A stretch of 64,000 nucleotides of DNA, from positions 3,782,001 to 3,846,000 of the forward strand of contig NZ_CP063808.1 of assembly GCF_018128905.1 (NCBI RefSeq), written 5' to 3'. Origin of the DNA: Streptomyces sp. A2-16 (GTDB lineage: Bacteria > Actinomycetota > Actinomycetes > Streptomycetales > Streptomycetaceae). Below, one piece after another: positions 57,488 to 64,000 of the stretch. The notes under the pieces were generated by a model. The model worked only from the letters and a program-made list of their open reading frames with translations, was not told where the DNA came from and made no database searches. How positions within the stretch are numbered: position 1 is the first letter of the stretch; every line of letters starts with the position of its first letter. The translations under genes and the position numbers were made by a program.

Positions 57488-58195
57488 TCAGGAGGGGAGG
57501 GGCGGGGTGGGGACGGACTCGGCGAGGATGCGGGCCAGTTCGCGCGGCTGGGAGAACATCGGCCAGTGGCCGGTGTCCATCCGGACCAGCTCCCAGCGCT
57601 TGCTCTTGAGCAGTTCGGCCACGACAGGCATCGGTTCCTCGTCGTCGAGGAGGCACTTGACGTAGGTGGCGGGGAGTTCGCCGAGGGGGCGGGTGAGCTC
57701 CGCGGGCTCGGTGAGGCTCGCGCCCGGGTGCGGGGACGCGCGGTCGATGATCAGGGCGATCTGTTCGTCCGTCAGGCCCTGGCCGGCATAGTGCTCCGGG
57801 CCCACCGGCAGCCAGAAGCCGCCGTTCTCCTCGATCTCCTTGCGGACGTGGTCGCTCGGCCATCCCGACAGGAACGACTCCCCGTCGACGGGCACGCTGG
57901 AGTCCACGAACACGACCCTCGCGAGGCGGTCACCGATCCGCTCGGCCGCCTGTCCCACGGGTATGCCCGAGTAGCTGTGCCCGACCAGCACCACATCTCG
58001 TAGATCCAGCCGCTCGACCTCGTCGACGATGTCCCGGACATGGGTCTGCTGTCCCGCCGGGACGCCCCGCTTCTCCGCGAGGCCGGACAACGTCAGCGGA
58101 TGGGGCGTGTGCCCCTCCGCGCGCAGCTCGGCCGCGACCTCGTCCCACGCCGACGCCCCGAGCCTCGCGCCCGCCACCAGTACGAAGTTGGTCAT
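57488..58195 (-). CDS. Alpha/beta hydrolase (EstA/MES-like)
   Basis: Protein of 235 residues beginning TNFVLVAGARLGASAWDEVAAELRAEGH, with nucleophile elbow VGHSYSG, Asp near DDEEPMP and His in DTGHWPMFSQP. This is the salicylic-acid-binding/methylesterase-like group common in Streptomyces. The ATG at 58195 is the normal start. Its upstream region is the 18-bp minisatellite. Probably cotranscribed with the oxidase downstream. Confidence 0.9.
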   Translation of the reverse strand: MTNFVLVAGARLGASAWDEVAAELRAEGHTPHPLTLSGLAEKRGVPAGQQTHVRDIVDEVERLDLRDVVLVGHSYSGIPVGQAAERIGDRLARVVFVDSSVPVDGESFLSGWPSDHVRKEIEENGGFWLPVGPEHYAGQGLTDEQIALIIDRASPHPGASLTEPAELTRPLGELPATYVKCLLDDEEPMPVVAELLKSKRWELVRMDTGHWPMFSQPRELARILAESVPTPPLPS

Positions 58196-58260
58196 GCCCC
58201 GCAATGTAGCCGAGCGCACCGACACCATCCCGGCCCTGGCCGCGCGCCTGCGGCTCGTGC

Positions 58261-58602
58261 CTGGCCTGCGGCTCGTGCCTGGCCTGCGGCTCGTGCCTGG
58301 CCTGCGGCCCGTGTCTGGCCTGGGGCCCGACCTCGGCCTGGGGTTCGTGTCTGGCCTGGGGCCCGACCTCGGCCTGGGGTTCGTGTCTGGCCTGGGGCCC
58401 GACCTCGGCCTGGGGTTCGTGTCTGGCCTGGGGCCCGACCTCGGCCTGCGGCTCGTGTCTGGCCTGGGGCCCGACCCCGGCCTGGGGCCCGACCCCGGCC
58501 TGCGGCTCGTGCCTGGCCTGCGGCTCGTGTCTGGCCTGGGGCCCGACCCCGGCCTGCGGCTCGTGTCTGGCCTGCGGCCCGACCCCGGCCTGTGGCCCTT
58601 GC
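58261..58602. repeat. 18-bp minisatellite, about 19 copies
   Basis: Nineteen uninterrupted 18-base units with the cores CTGGCCTGCGGCTCGTGC and CTGGCCTGGGGCCCGACC; weaker units extend to about 58243 and 58638. Units 58315-58422 are three identical copies of a 36-base dimer, showing recent expansion. It fills most of the gap between the hydrolase gene and the next minus-strand gene. Because 18 is a multiple of three, both strands read as hexapeptide repeats, but no start or family supports a protein. Confidence 0.9.
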
Positions 58603-58688
58603 CCAGCCGCCGGCCCGTACCCGGCCCGCGGCTGCAGTCGGACCCGTGCCGGTGCCGGTGACCCGGACCGCCGCTCGCGGCCCACGTG

Positions 58689-59252
58689 TCAGCCGTCGGT
58701 CGGGTCCTCGGTGGTGGGACCGGCCGTGCCGTCGGTGTCCGGTCCCCGCTCCCGCACCCGTTGGACGTGTTCCAGGGACTCCCGCAGCTCGGCGAGCCAG
58801 TCGTCGGTGTGCTCCTGGACCAGCCGGACGCACCAGGCGAGGGCGTCGCTGCGGCTGCGGGCGACCCCGGCGGCGATCAGGGTGTCCAGGACCTGGCGCT
58901 CGGGCTGGCGCAGCCGGGTCATGACGGGCGCGGCCACGTGGGTGAACAGGGCGCGCTCGCCGTCGCACTCCACGCCCCAGGACACCTTTCGCCGGAACTT
59001 GTGCTCGGCCTCGCGGGCGACCTCGACGCGGTCCTCACGGGTGCGCTCCCGGAACTCCTGGATCCGCCCCTGCACGGCCGCCTCCCGTTCGGCGGCCGAG
59101 ACGTCCTCGGCGAGCCGGGGGCCGGGGACACGGCCGATCACGGTGATCTCCTCACGGTCGACGACCACCTCGACCAGGGCCTCGAAGAGGCCGTCGGGCA
59201 AGCGGCCGGTGAACCAGCCGCGCAGCTTCTCTCGCTGCTCTTCGGTAATCAT
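58689..59252 (-). CDS. Hypothetical protein with ribbon-helix-helix-like C-terminus
   Basis: Protein of 187 residues. The first part contains PDGLFEALVEVVVDREEITVIGRVP and a helical Glu/Arg-rich middle (ERTREDRVEVAREAEHKFRRKVSWGVECDG). Residues about 125-170 (LRQPERQVLDTLIAAGVARSRSDALAWCVRLV) resemble an RHH DNA- or partner-binding unit. An ATG at 59279 would add nine residues; the family-like start MITEEQREKLRGWF is preferred though its ribosome binding site is weak. A GTAATC/GATTAC dyad covers the start. Function unknown. Confidence 0.78.
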   Translation of the reverse strand: MITEEQREKLRGWFTGRLPDGLFEALVEVVVDREEITVIGRVPGPRLAEDVSAAEREAAVQGRIQEFRERTREDRVEVAREAEHKFRRKVSWGVECDGERALFTHVAAPVMTRLRQPERQVLDTLIAAGVARSRSDALAWCVRLVQEHTDDWLAELRESLEHVQRVRERGPDTDGTAGPTTEDPTDG

Positions 59253-59266
59253 GTAATGACGATTAC
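59245..59266. promoter_or_regulatory. Dyad over the start codon of the RHH-like gene
   Basis: GTAATC (59245-59250) and GATTAC (59261-59266) flank the start codon. AT-rich against a GC-rich background; could be an autoregulatory site of the encoded protein. Confidence 0.4.
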
Positions 59267-59574
59267 TCCGCTGTTCCATGAACGCAAGAGGTCATGACGG
59301 GGTGCGCTCACGGCTGAAGCGGAATGTTTCAGGCCTATTGCCGAGGCGGGGCAATCAGGCCATCCGGCCGGTCCGGGCGATCAAGAACCGCCCGGTTGCG
59401 GGGCTCGTCTGTTCGGATGATGTGACTTCGCGCCACTGATTCAACACGCAAGGTTACTGAAACCTGTGGGGTCGATGTGAAGTTCGGGCCAGGACTCGGC
59501 AGACTCGCGCTCGCCGCTCCGGCACCGACCGAGTCGGAGGGCACACCCTCGAATCCAGCGGAAGGATGCACACA
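59267..59574. other. Upstream region of the protease inhibitor gene
   Basis: No gene. A stem ATTGCC (59337-59342) / GGCAAT (59350-59355), extended by GCC/GGC, lies in it. The stretch 59430-59510 is AT-richer, with TTACTGAAACC, and probably holds the inhibitor promoter, but no clear hexamer pair is seen. Confidence 0.4.
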
Positions 59575-60006
59575 ATGCGGAACACCGCGCGCTGGGCAGC
59601 GACCCTCGGCCTCACGGCCACCGCCGTCTGCGGACCCCTGACCGGGGCCGCCCTCGCCCAACCGGCCACCGCCTCGGGCCTCTACGCACCCTCGGCCCTC
59701 GTGCTCACCCTCGGCCACGGCGACAGCGCCGCCACCGTCACCCCGGAACGGGCCGTGACCCTGACCTGTGCCCCGACCTCCTCGGGCACCCATCCGGCCG
59801 CGTCCCTGGCCTGCGCCGAACTGCGCGCCGCCGAAGGGGACTTCGACGCTCTCGGGTCCGGATCCGACGCCCTGTGCACCAGGGAGTACAACCCCGTGGT
59901 GGTCACGGTCGACGGCGTGTGGCGCGGCCAGCGCGTCTCCTACGAGCGCACCTTCGCCAACGAGTGCGTGAAGAGCTCCTACGGGACGAGCGTCTTCGCG
60001 TTCTGA
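59575..60006 (+). CDS. Subtilisin inhibitor-like (SSI) protease inhibitor, P1 Arg
   Basis: Protein of 143 residues: Sec signal to about residue 34 (LAQPATASG region), then a mature SSI domain. The family signature CAPTSSGTHPAASLACAEL is complete and the four Cys form two disulfides. The reactive loop LCTREYNPVVVTVDGVW aligns with CPMVYDP of SSI, giving P1 Arg and P1' Glu, which predicts inhibition of trypsin-like as well as subtilisin-like proteases. The ATG at 59566 abuts GGAAGG; the ATG at 59575 is eight bases from it and is chosen. Secreted; often controls developmental proteases. Confidence 0.95.
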   Translation: MRNTARWAATLGLTATAVCGPLTGAALAQPATASGLYAPSALVLTLGHGDSAATVTPERAVTLTCAPTSSGTHPAASLACAELRAAEGDFDALGSGSDALCTREYNPVVVTVDGVWRGQRVSYERTFANECVKSSYGTSVFAF

Positions 60007-60095
60007 GAGACCGGGGTCGCGTGGTGCCCGTGACCTGCCCGAGGGGCCCGCAGTTGGGGAGTGCCGCCCCTTTCACGGAACCCCGTGATCCCGCA

Positions 60096-60139
60096 CCGAG
60101 GGCCGGCGGACGGAGTGGGGCCGTCCGCCGGACCCTCGG
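60096..60139. terminator. Strong bidirectional terminator hairpin
   Basis: CCGAGGG-CCGGCGGACGG and CCGTCCGCCGG-A-CCCTCGG form an 18-bp stem with a single-A bulge and a 7-base loop, between the convergent inhibitor and STAS genes. Confidence 0.75.
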
Positions 60140-60140
60140 G

Positions 60141-60593
60141 TCACTCCTTCTCGGGGAAGTCCGGGAACTCCGGGATTTCGGGAGACCCCGGGATCTCCCG
60201 GATCTCCCGGATCTCCCGGATCTCCCGAATCTCCGGGATCTCCGCAAGTGGCGGGAACCGGCGCCACAGCCCGGACGCGCGCAGCAGCCGGTGCAGGCGC
60301 GGTCCGTCGGTGACCAGGCGCAGCCGTCCGCCGCGCTCCTTGGCCCGTGACTCGGCACGGCAGAGCACCCGCAGGCCCGAGCAGTCGAAGAACTCGACGT
60401 AGCGCAGATCGACCAGCACGTCCGGCAGGTCGGTCGCGGTCGCCGCGTCCAGATGCTCCGCGAGGAAGCCCGCCGTCGCGAGGTCGATCTCGCCGACGGC
60501 CTCCACCACGGTGAAGCCGCCGTCGGTCCGGGTGCGGGCATACGGATTCGCCGCGGGCGTTTCAGGAGCGCGGTCGTCGGACTCCGGCGTCAT
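60141..60593 (-). CDS. STAS domain protein with repeat-encoded tail
   Basis: Protein of 150 residues. STAS core: FTVVEAVGEIDLATAGFLAEHLDA and VLVDLRYVEFFDCSGLRVLCRAE, with the phosphorylatable Ser in DCSGL. After GLWRRFPPLAE the tail is EIPEIREIREIREIREIPG and then Pro/Glu/Phe-rich, coded by a 9-bp tandem repeat. The ATG at 60593 follows GGTGGAG. GGGTAAC lies at 60640-60634, as before the first STAS gene. Likely anti-anti-sigma factor acting with an anti-sigma kinase elsewhere. Confidence 0.88.
   Translation of the reverse strand: MTPESDDRAPETPAANPYARTRTDGGFTVVEAVGEIDLATAGFLAEHLDAATATDLPDVLVDLRYVEFFDCSGLRVLCRAESRAKERGGRLRLVTDGPRLHRLLRASGLWRRFPPLAEIPEIREIREIREIREIPGSPEIPEFPDFPEKE
60191..60244. 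repeat. 9-bp tandem repeat inside the STAS gene
   Basis: Six 9-base units (GGATCTCCC, the last two GAATCTCCG and GGATCTCCG) encode the Arg-Glu-Ile repeats at the protein's C-terminus. Being in-frame, copy number can change without frameshift. Confidence 0.85.
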
Positions 60594-60730
60594 GGCCGCT
60601 CCACCTCGGCGAGGGACGCATTCGATCTCGGTAGTTACCCCGCGGCGGCCCGAACCATCCATCCAGCGAGATCCGCAAGATCTGGTTCACTCGACCCGGT
60701 GAATTCCTGTCAATAACGTTGACTTCTTGT

Positions 60731-60940
60731 CTAAGAGCGGGTCCGCTCCCGATGGCTGGTGTCGCACCAGGGGTAGCGCCGACTGCGCCGACACGTGCAC
60801 AGGGCCACCCGGAAGCGGTCGGAGGTGACCGTGCTGCCGTCCTCCAGCTCCACTTCCACGGGCCCCTCCACGAGCAGAGGGCCGCGGTGCTGCATCCGGA
60901 TGCGGCACGGCCGGTCGGGGTCAGAGGGGGAGTTCGGCAC
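60731..60940 (-). CDS. CDGSH iron-sulfur domain protein
   Basis: Protein of 69 residues. The cluster motif C-x-C-x2-S-x3-P-x-C-D-x-S-H is present as CTCRRSRRYPWCDTSH, with three Cys and one His for a [2Fe-2S] cluster; the CDGSH Gly is Thr. Upstream is GPLLVEGPVEVELEDGSTV, the MitoNEET-type strand pair. The GTG at 60940 overlaps the end of the methyltransferase gene by 20 bases, so it is the last gene of a coupled operon. Confidence 0.88.
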   Translation of the reverse strand: MPNSPSDPDRPCRIRMQHRGPLLVEGPVEVELEDGSTVTSDRFRVALCTCRRSRRYPWCDTSHRERTRS

Positions 60941-61607
60941 GGACGACCACCAGCTCTTCCTTCTTGTCGGCGGCGGACAGCAGGCCGCGCTCACGCAGCC
61001 AGCCCTGCCGCGTGCGCAGCACCGGTCCGAACGCGATGCGGTGACGGCGGGTCACGGCGGCCTTGAGGCCGGCCGCGCGCAGATGCCCCACCGTCCGCCC
61101 GGAGTCGCTCAGTTCGGAGTGGACGATCAGCAGCACCCCTCCGGGTCGCAGCAGGGCGGGTGCCTCCCGGCACACGCGGTCCAGCACGAACCGCCCGTCG
61201 TGGCCCGCGTCCCAGGCCCGTGCCCTTCCGCGCGGCGGACGGGCTCCCGTCGGCGCCGGTACGTACGGCGGATTGGTCAGGATGAGGTCGAACGACTGGT
61301 GCCGCACAGGAGTGAAGAGGTTGCCGCGCCGGACCCGGACGGAGGCGCCGGTCAGCCAGGCGTTGGCCCGGGCCGTGCACACCGCCCGCCACGACACGTC
61401 CACCGCGGTCACCCGGCTGCCCCGGCGCGCCGCCTGGAGAGCGAGGGCGCCGGTCCCGGTGCCCACGTCCAGGACGTCCGCACCGGGCGGCAGCGGTTCT
61501 TCGGACAGGGCTCCGGCCAGCAGCGCGGTGTCCTCCTGCGGGCTGTACACACCGGGAAGGACCAGAGGGGGGTTCAGTGATCTCACCTGGCCCAAGTACC
61601 CCGGCAT
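60921..61607 (-). CDS. HemK2/MTQ2-type protein methyltransferase
   Basis: Protein of 228 residues. SAM motif I is VLDVGTGTGALALQAARRG, motif II AVDVSWRAV, and the catalytic NPPY is in LILTNPPYVPAP, as in N5-glutamine and related N-methyltransferases. The N-terminal LPGVYSPQEDTALLAGAL is typical of the short HemK2 form lacking the PrmC N-domain. Its ATG follows the TGA of the upstream diiron-protein gene without a gap, indicating reinitiation. Confidence 0.88.
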   Translation of the reverse strand: MPGYLGQVRSLNPPLVLPGVYSPQEDTALLAGALSEEPLPPGADVLDVGTGTGALALQAARRGSRVTAVDVSWRAVCTARANAWLTGASVRVRRGNLFTPVRHQSFDLILTNPPYVPAPTGARPPRGRARAWDAGHDGRFVLDRVCREAPALLRPGGVLLIVHSELSDSGRTVGHLRAAGLKAAVTRRHRIAFGPVLRTRQGWLRERGLLSAADKKEELVVVRAELPL

Positions 61608-62621
61608 TCAGGAAATATGGTGAATTTCGGAAGCCAGGGGTGTGCGCAGGGACGTACGCCCGTCCCTCCAGTCCCGCAGCAGGCGCTCGGCGAGCCGGTC
61701 CTCGACATGTCCGGTGACGTCGATCCCGAAGGCGACGTCGGCGGCGAGGTGCGGCTCCTCGGCCAGCAGACCGCCGATCACCTCATGGCGCACGACCTGT
61801 TCGTGGACGGCGTCGGCCTCGACGTGCTCGTCGTAGAAGTGCTCGGCGGCCGGGCCCGCGCCGGTGCGGCGCATCGCCTCGGCGAGTCGCCGGGAGCCGG
61901 GGGAGGAGGTGATCTCGACCGCCGCGAAGTGGCCCACGAGCGCTCCGCGCAGGCTGCGGTGCAGGCCCAGCAGGGACATGAGGTTCACCGTCGCGAGCAT
62001 CTCCGCGCAGGCCGCGTCCAGGTAGCGCCCGTAGGCCGTGTCCAGACCCAGGTCCGTCATCAGGTTCGCGAAGAGCAGGGCATGGACACGGTCCGGGCGG
62101 CCGCCGCCGAACTCGTCGAACTCCACCGCCGCCATGCCCGCCTTGGCCCGGCCCCACAGCCGCGGCAGCACCCACGCGTGCGGGTCGGCCTCCTTGAGGT
62201 GGTAGAGCGAGCGCTGGGCCGCGTACTCGCGCACCTGCCACAGCTCGCCCTCCTTGCTCAGGTAGTGGCTGACTCCCGTGCCGTCGACCGGCTCCACGAG
62301 AAGCCCGCCGAGCGCGTCCTCGACGCTGTCGTGGACGGGGGCGTCGGTGCGCAGGGCGGACAGGAAGCGGTGCTCCAGGGCTGCCCTGGTGCGCAGCAGG
62401 TCGGGGTCCCACTCATGGTCGGACGTGACGCCCGCGAAGCCGCGGTAGTGCAGTTCGTAGCAGATGTAGAGGGCCAGCTGGAGGTCGTCGCCGTACACGT
62501 CCGCCCTCGCGACGGTCTCGTGCGGCGGCAGGGGTCCCGCGCCGAGCAGATACTCCTGTACGGCGGCGGAGACCGGGCCCCGGGCCGACGGCAGCTGTGG
62601 TTCTTGAGGGTCCTGAGGCAT
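61608..62621 (-). CDS. Iron-containing redox enzyme family (haem-oxygenase-like diiron) protein
   Basis: Protein of 337 residues. The helical C-terminal domain has candidate iron ligands in EFDEFGGGRPDRVHALLF (E-x-n-H), GHFAAVE and FYDEHVEADAVHEQVVRHE, the pattern of HDO-type diiron enzymes. The N-terminal 130 residues (LALYICYELHYRGFAGV, then HRFLSALRTDAPV) are the usual partner region of this family. HDOs include N-oxygenases and C-C cleaving enzymes; the reaction here is unknown. The ATG lies in the 3' arm of a large stem. Followed by a methyltransferase and a CDGSH gene. Confidence 0.88.
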   Translation of the reverse strand: MPQDPQEPQLPSARGPVSAAVQEYLLGAGPLPPHETVARADVYGDDLQLALYICYELHYRGFAGVTSDHEWDPDLLRTRAALEHRFLSALRTDAPVHDSVEDALGGLLVEPVDGTGVSHYLSKEGELWQVREYAAQRSLYHLKEADPHAWVLPRLWGRAKAGMAAVEFDEFGGGRPDRVHALLFANLMTDLGLDTAYGRYLDAACAEMLATVNLMSLLGLHRSLRGALVGHFAAVEITSSPGSRRLAEAMRRTGAGPAAEHFYDEHVEADAVHEQVVRHEVIGGLLAEEPHLAADVAFGIDVTGHVEDRLAERLLRDWRDGRTSLRTPLASEIHHIS

Positions 62622-62682
62622 GGCCCCCGGGTACCCGGGCGGTGGCGGGTCACCCCCGCCCGATCGGGTCCGCCCGGGGGCC
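62622..62682 (-). promoter_or_regulatory. Compound hairpin over the diiron-protein ribosome binding site
   Basis: GGCCCCCGGG (62622-62631) pairs with CCCGGGGGCC (62673-62682), and an inner CGGGCGG/CCGCCCG stem lies between. The 3' arm ends immediately before the ATG and contains the only G-rich ribosome binding site. It may gate translation of the diiron gene or terminate the upstream small gene. Confidence 0.5.
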
Positions 62683-62691
62683 GGTGCGGGA

Positions 62692-62862
62692 TCACTCGCC
62701 CGCGGACTCCTCCTGGGCTCGCTCGTTCGGGGTGGTCGGGTCCCCGGCCTCGCCCCGGTGCGCCCGCTGCTCGTCGGAGTCCCGCACGCGCTTCTCGGCG
62801 TCCTCGAACTCGTGCAGGACCTCGTCCAGGGCGGTGTGCGGTTTCTGCTCCTTCTCCGGCAC
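62692..62862 (-). CDS. Small charged protein
   Basis: Protein of 56 residues, very rich in Glu, Asp, Arg and Pro: MPEKEQKPHTALDEVLHEFE then a short helix and an acidic, disordered tail. GTG start with GGAGACAGCC upstream. It lies 22 bases after the Ppx/GppA gene and may share its transcript. No family recognised. Confidence 0.7.
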   Translation of the reverse strand: MPEKEQKPHTALDEVLHEFEDAEKRVRDSDEQRAHRGEAGDPTTPNERAQEESAGE

Positions 62863-62884
62863 GGCTGTCTCCTCTCGAACCTCG

Positions 62885-63895
62885 TCAGGTGGTGGCGGCC
62901 GCGATGCGCAGGGGTACCGGCTCGGGGGGAGCGATGGTCTCCTCGTTGCGGCGGGCGATCTCGGCCCACCAGGAGGCACCGTCCTCGATGTGCCGCAGCA
63001 GGATGCCCTCGCGGATGGCCCAGGGGCAGATGGTGACGGTCCTGACCCCGGTGAGTTTCAGCGCCGTGTGCCCGACCACCGCACCGGCCAGGCTCTGTGC
63101 GGCGCGCGGAGCGGAGATGCCGGGCAGCTCGGCCCGGCGCGCGGGCGGGAGGGCGGCCAGGGACTCGATGGCCTTCCGCAGATCGGCGCGGTGCATGCGG
63201 CGCTCCTCGAACGGGCCGCGCCGCCCGGGCGGGGCCCCGCACAGCCTTCCCAACTGCTCGAAGGTGCGTGAGGTGGCCACCGCGGTGCGCGGTCCCTCCC
63301 AGCGGATCCGGGAGGCCGCGTCCCGCAGTTGGTGGCGCACCTTGCGGCGCAGCGCCCGCACGGCCTCCAGGGGCGGCTGGTCCTGTCCCTCGAAGAACTC
63401 GTGGGTCAACCGGCCCGCGCCCAGCGGCAGCGAGGCCACGTAGTCCGGCAACCGGCCGCGTCCGAAGGCCACTTCGAGCGATCCGCCGCCGATGTCGAAG
63501 AGCGCGAGCGGTCCCGCGCGCCAGCCCATCCAGCGCCGCGCCCCGAGGAACGTGAGCTCCGCCTCCACCTCGCCCGGCAGGGTGTACAGGCCGACGCCGG
63601 TCCGGGTGCGGACGGTGCGCAGCACCTCCTGGCGGTTCGGCGCGGAGCGCACCACTGCGGTCGCGAAGGCCAGCGGCCCGGCCGCGCCCCACCGGGCGGC
63701 GGTCCGGCTCGCCCCCTCCACCGCCTCCACCAGCCGTTCCACGGCCTCCTCGGGGATCGGACCGCCGTGCGACACATGATCGGCGAGTCTCAGCCGCCAC
63801 TTCGCCGTGTGCACCGGCAGTGGCACCCCGCCCTCGGCGTCCGCCACCACGAGCCGGACGGTGTTCGATCCCACATCCATCACGCTTATCCGCAT
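62885..63895 (-). CDS. Ppx/GppA family phosphatase
   Basis: Protein of 336 residues of the actin-like exopolyphosphatase/guanosine pentaphosphatase family. The N-terminal phosphate motif is MDVGSNTVRLVV, the second ALFDIGGGSLEVAFG, with catalytic Glu in PGEVEAELTFLGA and the late NPxAIREG-type CPWAIREGILL. It hydrolyses polyphosphate or pppGpp; which one cannot be told. The start MRISVMDVGSN is the family standard; the frame continues upstream without a site. Confidence 0.92.
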   Translation of the reverse strand: MRISVMDVGSNTVRLVVADAEGGVPLPVHTAKWRLRLADHVSHGGPIPEEAVERLVEAVEGASRTAARWGAAGPLAFATAVVRSAPNRQEVLRTVRTRTGVGLYTLPGEVEAELTFLGARRWMGWRAGPLALFDIGGGSLEVAFGRGRLPDYVASLPLGAGRLTHEFFEGQDQPPLEAVRALRRKVRHQLRDAASRIRWEGPRTAVATSRTFEQLGRLCGAPPGRRGPFEERRMHRADLRKAIESLAALPPARRAELPGISAPRAAQSLAGAVVGHTALKLTGVRTVTICPWAIREGILLRHIEDGASWWAEIARRNEETIAPPEPVPLRIAAATT

Positions 63896-64000
63896 GGCCC
63901 TGTGGGTACCCAGGCTGAACCGCTTGCAACGCCGGCCGTACCCACCGAGGGTCGCTCTCGGCCACGGTTCGGGCACCGCGCGTGTGCGACAGACCTGTCG

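Noticed and set aside
58261..58602. CRISPR array
   Set aside because: Units are contiguous with no unique spacers and no cas genes are nearby.
57930..58685. Hexapeptide-repeat proteins on both strands of the minisatellite
   Set aside because: The repeats follow from an 18-bp tandem unit; no ribosome binding site, family or codon signal supports translation.
61608..63965. One 785-residue minus-strand protein joining the diiron enzyme to upstream frames
   Set aside because: The N-terminal half is a frame-shifted shadow of the Ppx/GppA gene; the diiron protein has its own start at 62621.

Overview
The window reads as chromosomal DNA from a Streptomyces or a close relative. The evidence is very high G+C with strong third-position bias, GTG starts, GGAGG-type ribosome binding sites, very few TTA codons, and family content typical of the genus: LAL and GlxA regulators, ECF41 sigma factor, subtilisin inhibitor, CebR box, P450-ferredoxin pair, STAS and SpoIIE proteins. 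I found no tRNA, rRNA, insertion sequence, phage gene or CRISPR array. The window holds about 61 protein genes, mostly short operons with many divergent regulator-target pairs.

Layout. 1-9 kb: SDR oxidoreductase behind a MerR-type promoter; PHP-HAD-FUSC operon; secreted GH16-lectin enzyme with a near-consensus promoter; VanZ-like and DUF4230 membrane proteins; a P450 with a degenerate ERR triad. 9-18 kb: EF-G-like ribosomal-protection GTPase divergent from a PRPP synthetase paralogue; STAS protein ending in a TTA codon; MarR regulator divergent from an aldehyde/alcohol dehydrogenase pair; quinone-type oxidoreductase divergent from a GlxA regulator across a long dyad; lipoprotein. 18-28 kb: TetR/DUF1304 with an operator array; small enzymes; glutathionyl-hydroquinone reductase-like protein; CDF transporter; F420-type oxidoreductase; CYP105-like P450 plus ferredoxin behind two dyads; TetR divergent from a SnoaL/flavoprotein pair over twin palindromes. 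28-37 kb: MBL hydrolase and three alpha/beta hydrolases below a LAL regulator; aldo-keto reductase; PhyH dioxygenase divergent from an AraC regulator.

37-56 kb looks like a polysaccharide-sensing and degradation neighbourhood. Two paralogous proteins join a sigma-factor-like N-terminus, a zinc-finger segment, one membrane helix and an extracellular ricin-like lectin domain, and share a 27-bp upstream element. Between them lie a SpoIIE-type phosphatase, a GH2 enzyme with an intragenic CebR-like site, a GH9 cellulase with a perfect CebR box, an ECF41 sigma gene whose ribosome binding site lies in a perfect 13-bp hairpin, an orphan cytochrome b translationally coupled to it, a 2OG-Fe(II) oxygenase, and a toxin-antitoxin pair whose Fic-like toxin lacks the catalytic His and carries a TTA codon.

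56-64 kb: alpha-hydroxy-acid oxidase and hydrolase, an 18-bp minisatellite, a putative RHH protein, an SSI-family inhibitor with Arg at P1, a second STAS protein with a repeat-encoded tail, a coupled three-gene operon (haem-oxygenase-like diiron protein, HemK2-type methyltransferase, CDGSH protein), a 56-residue protein and a Ppx/GppA phosphatase. Positions 63896-64000 show no feature.

The best candidates for undescribed biology are the membrane-tethered sigma-like lectin proteins with their shared promoter element, the hairpin-gated ECF41/cytochrome b unit, and the diiron-methyltransferase-CDGSH operon. Starts were chosen from ribosome binding sites, overlaps and family alignment from memory; no database search was run.
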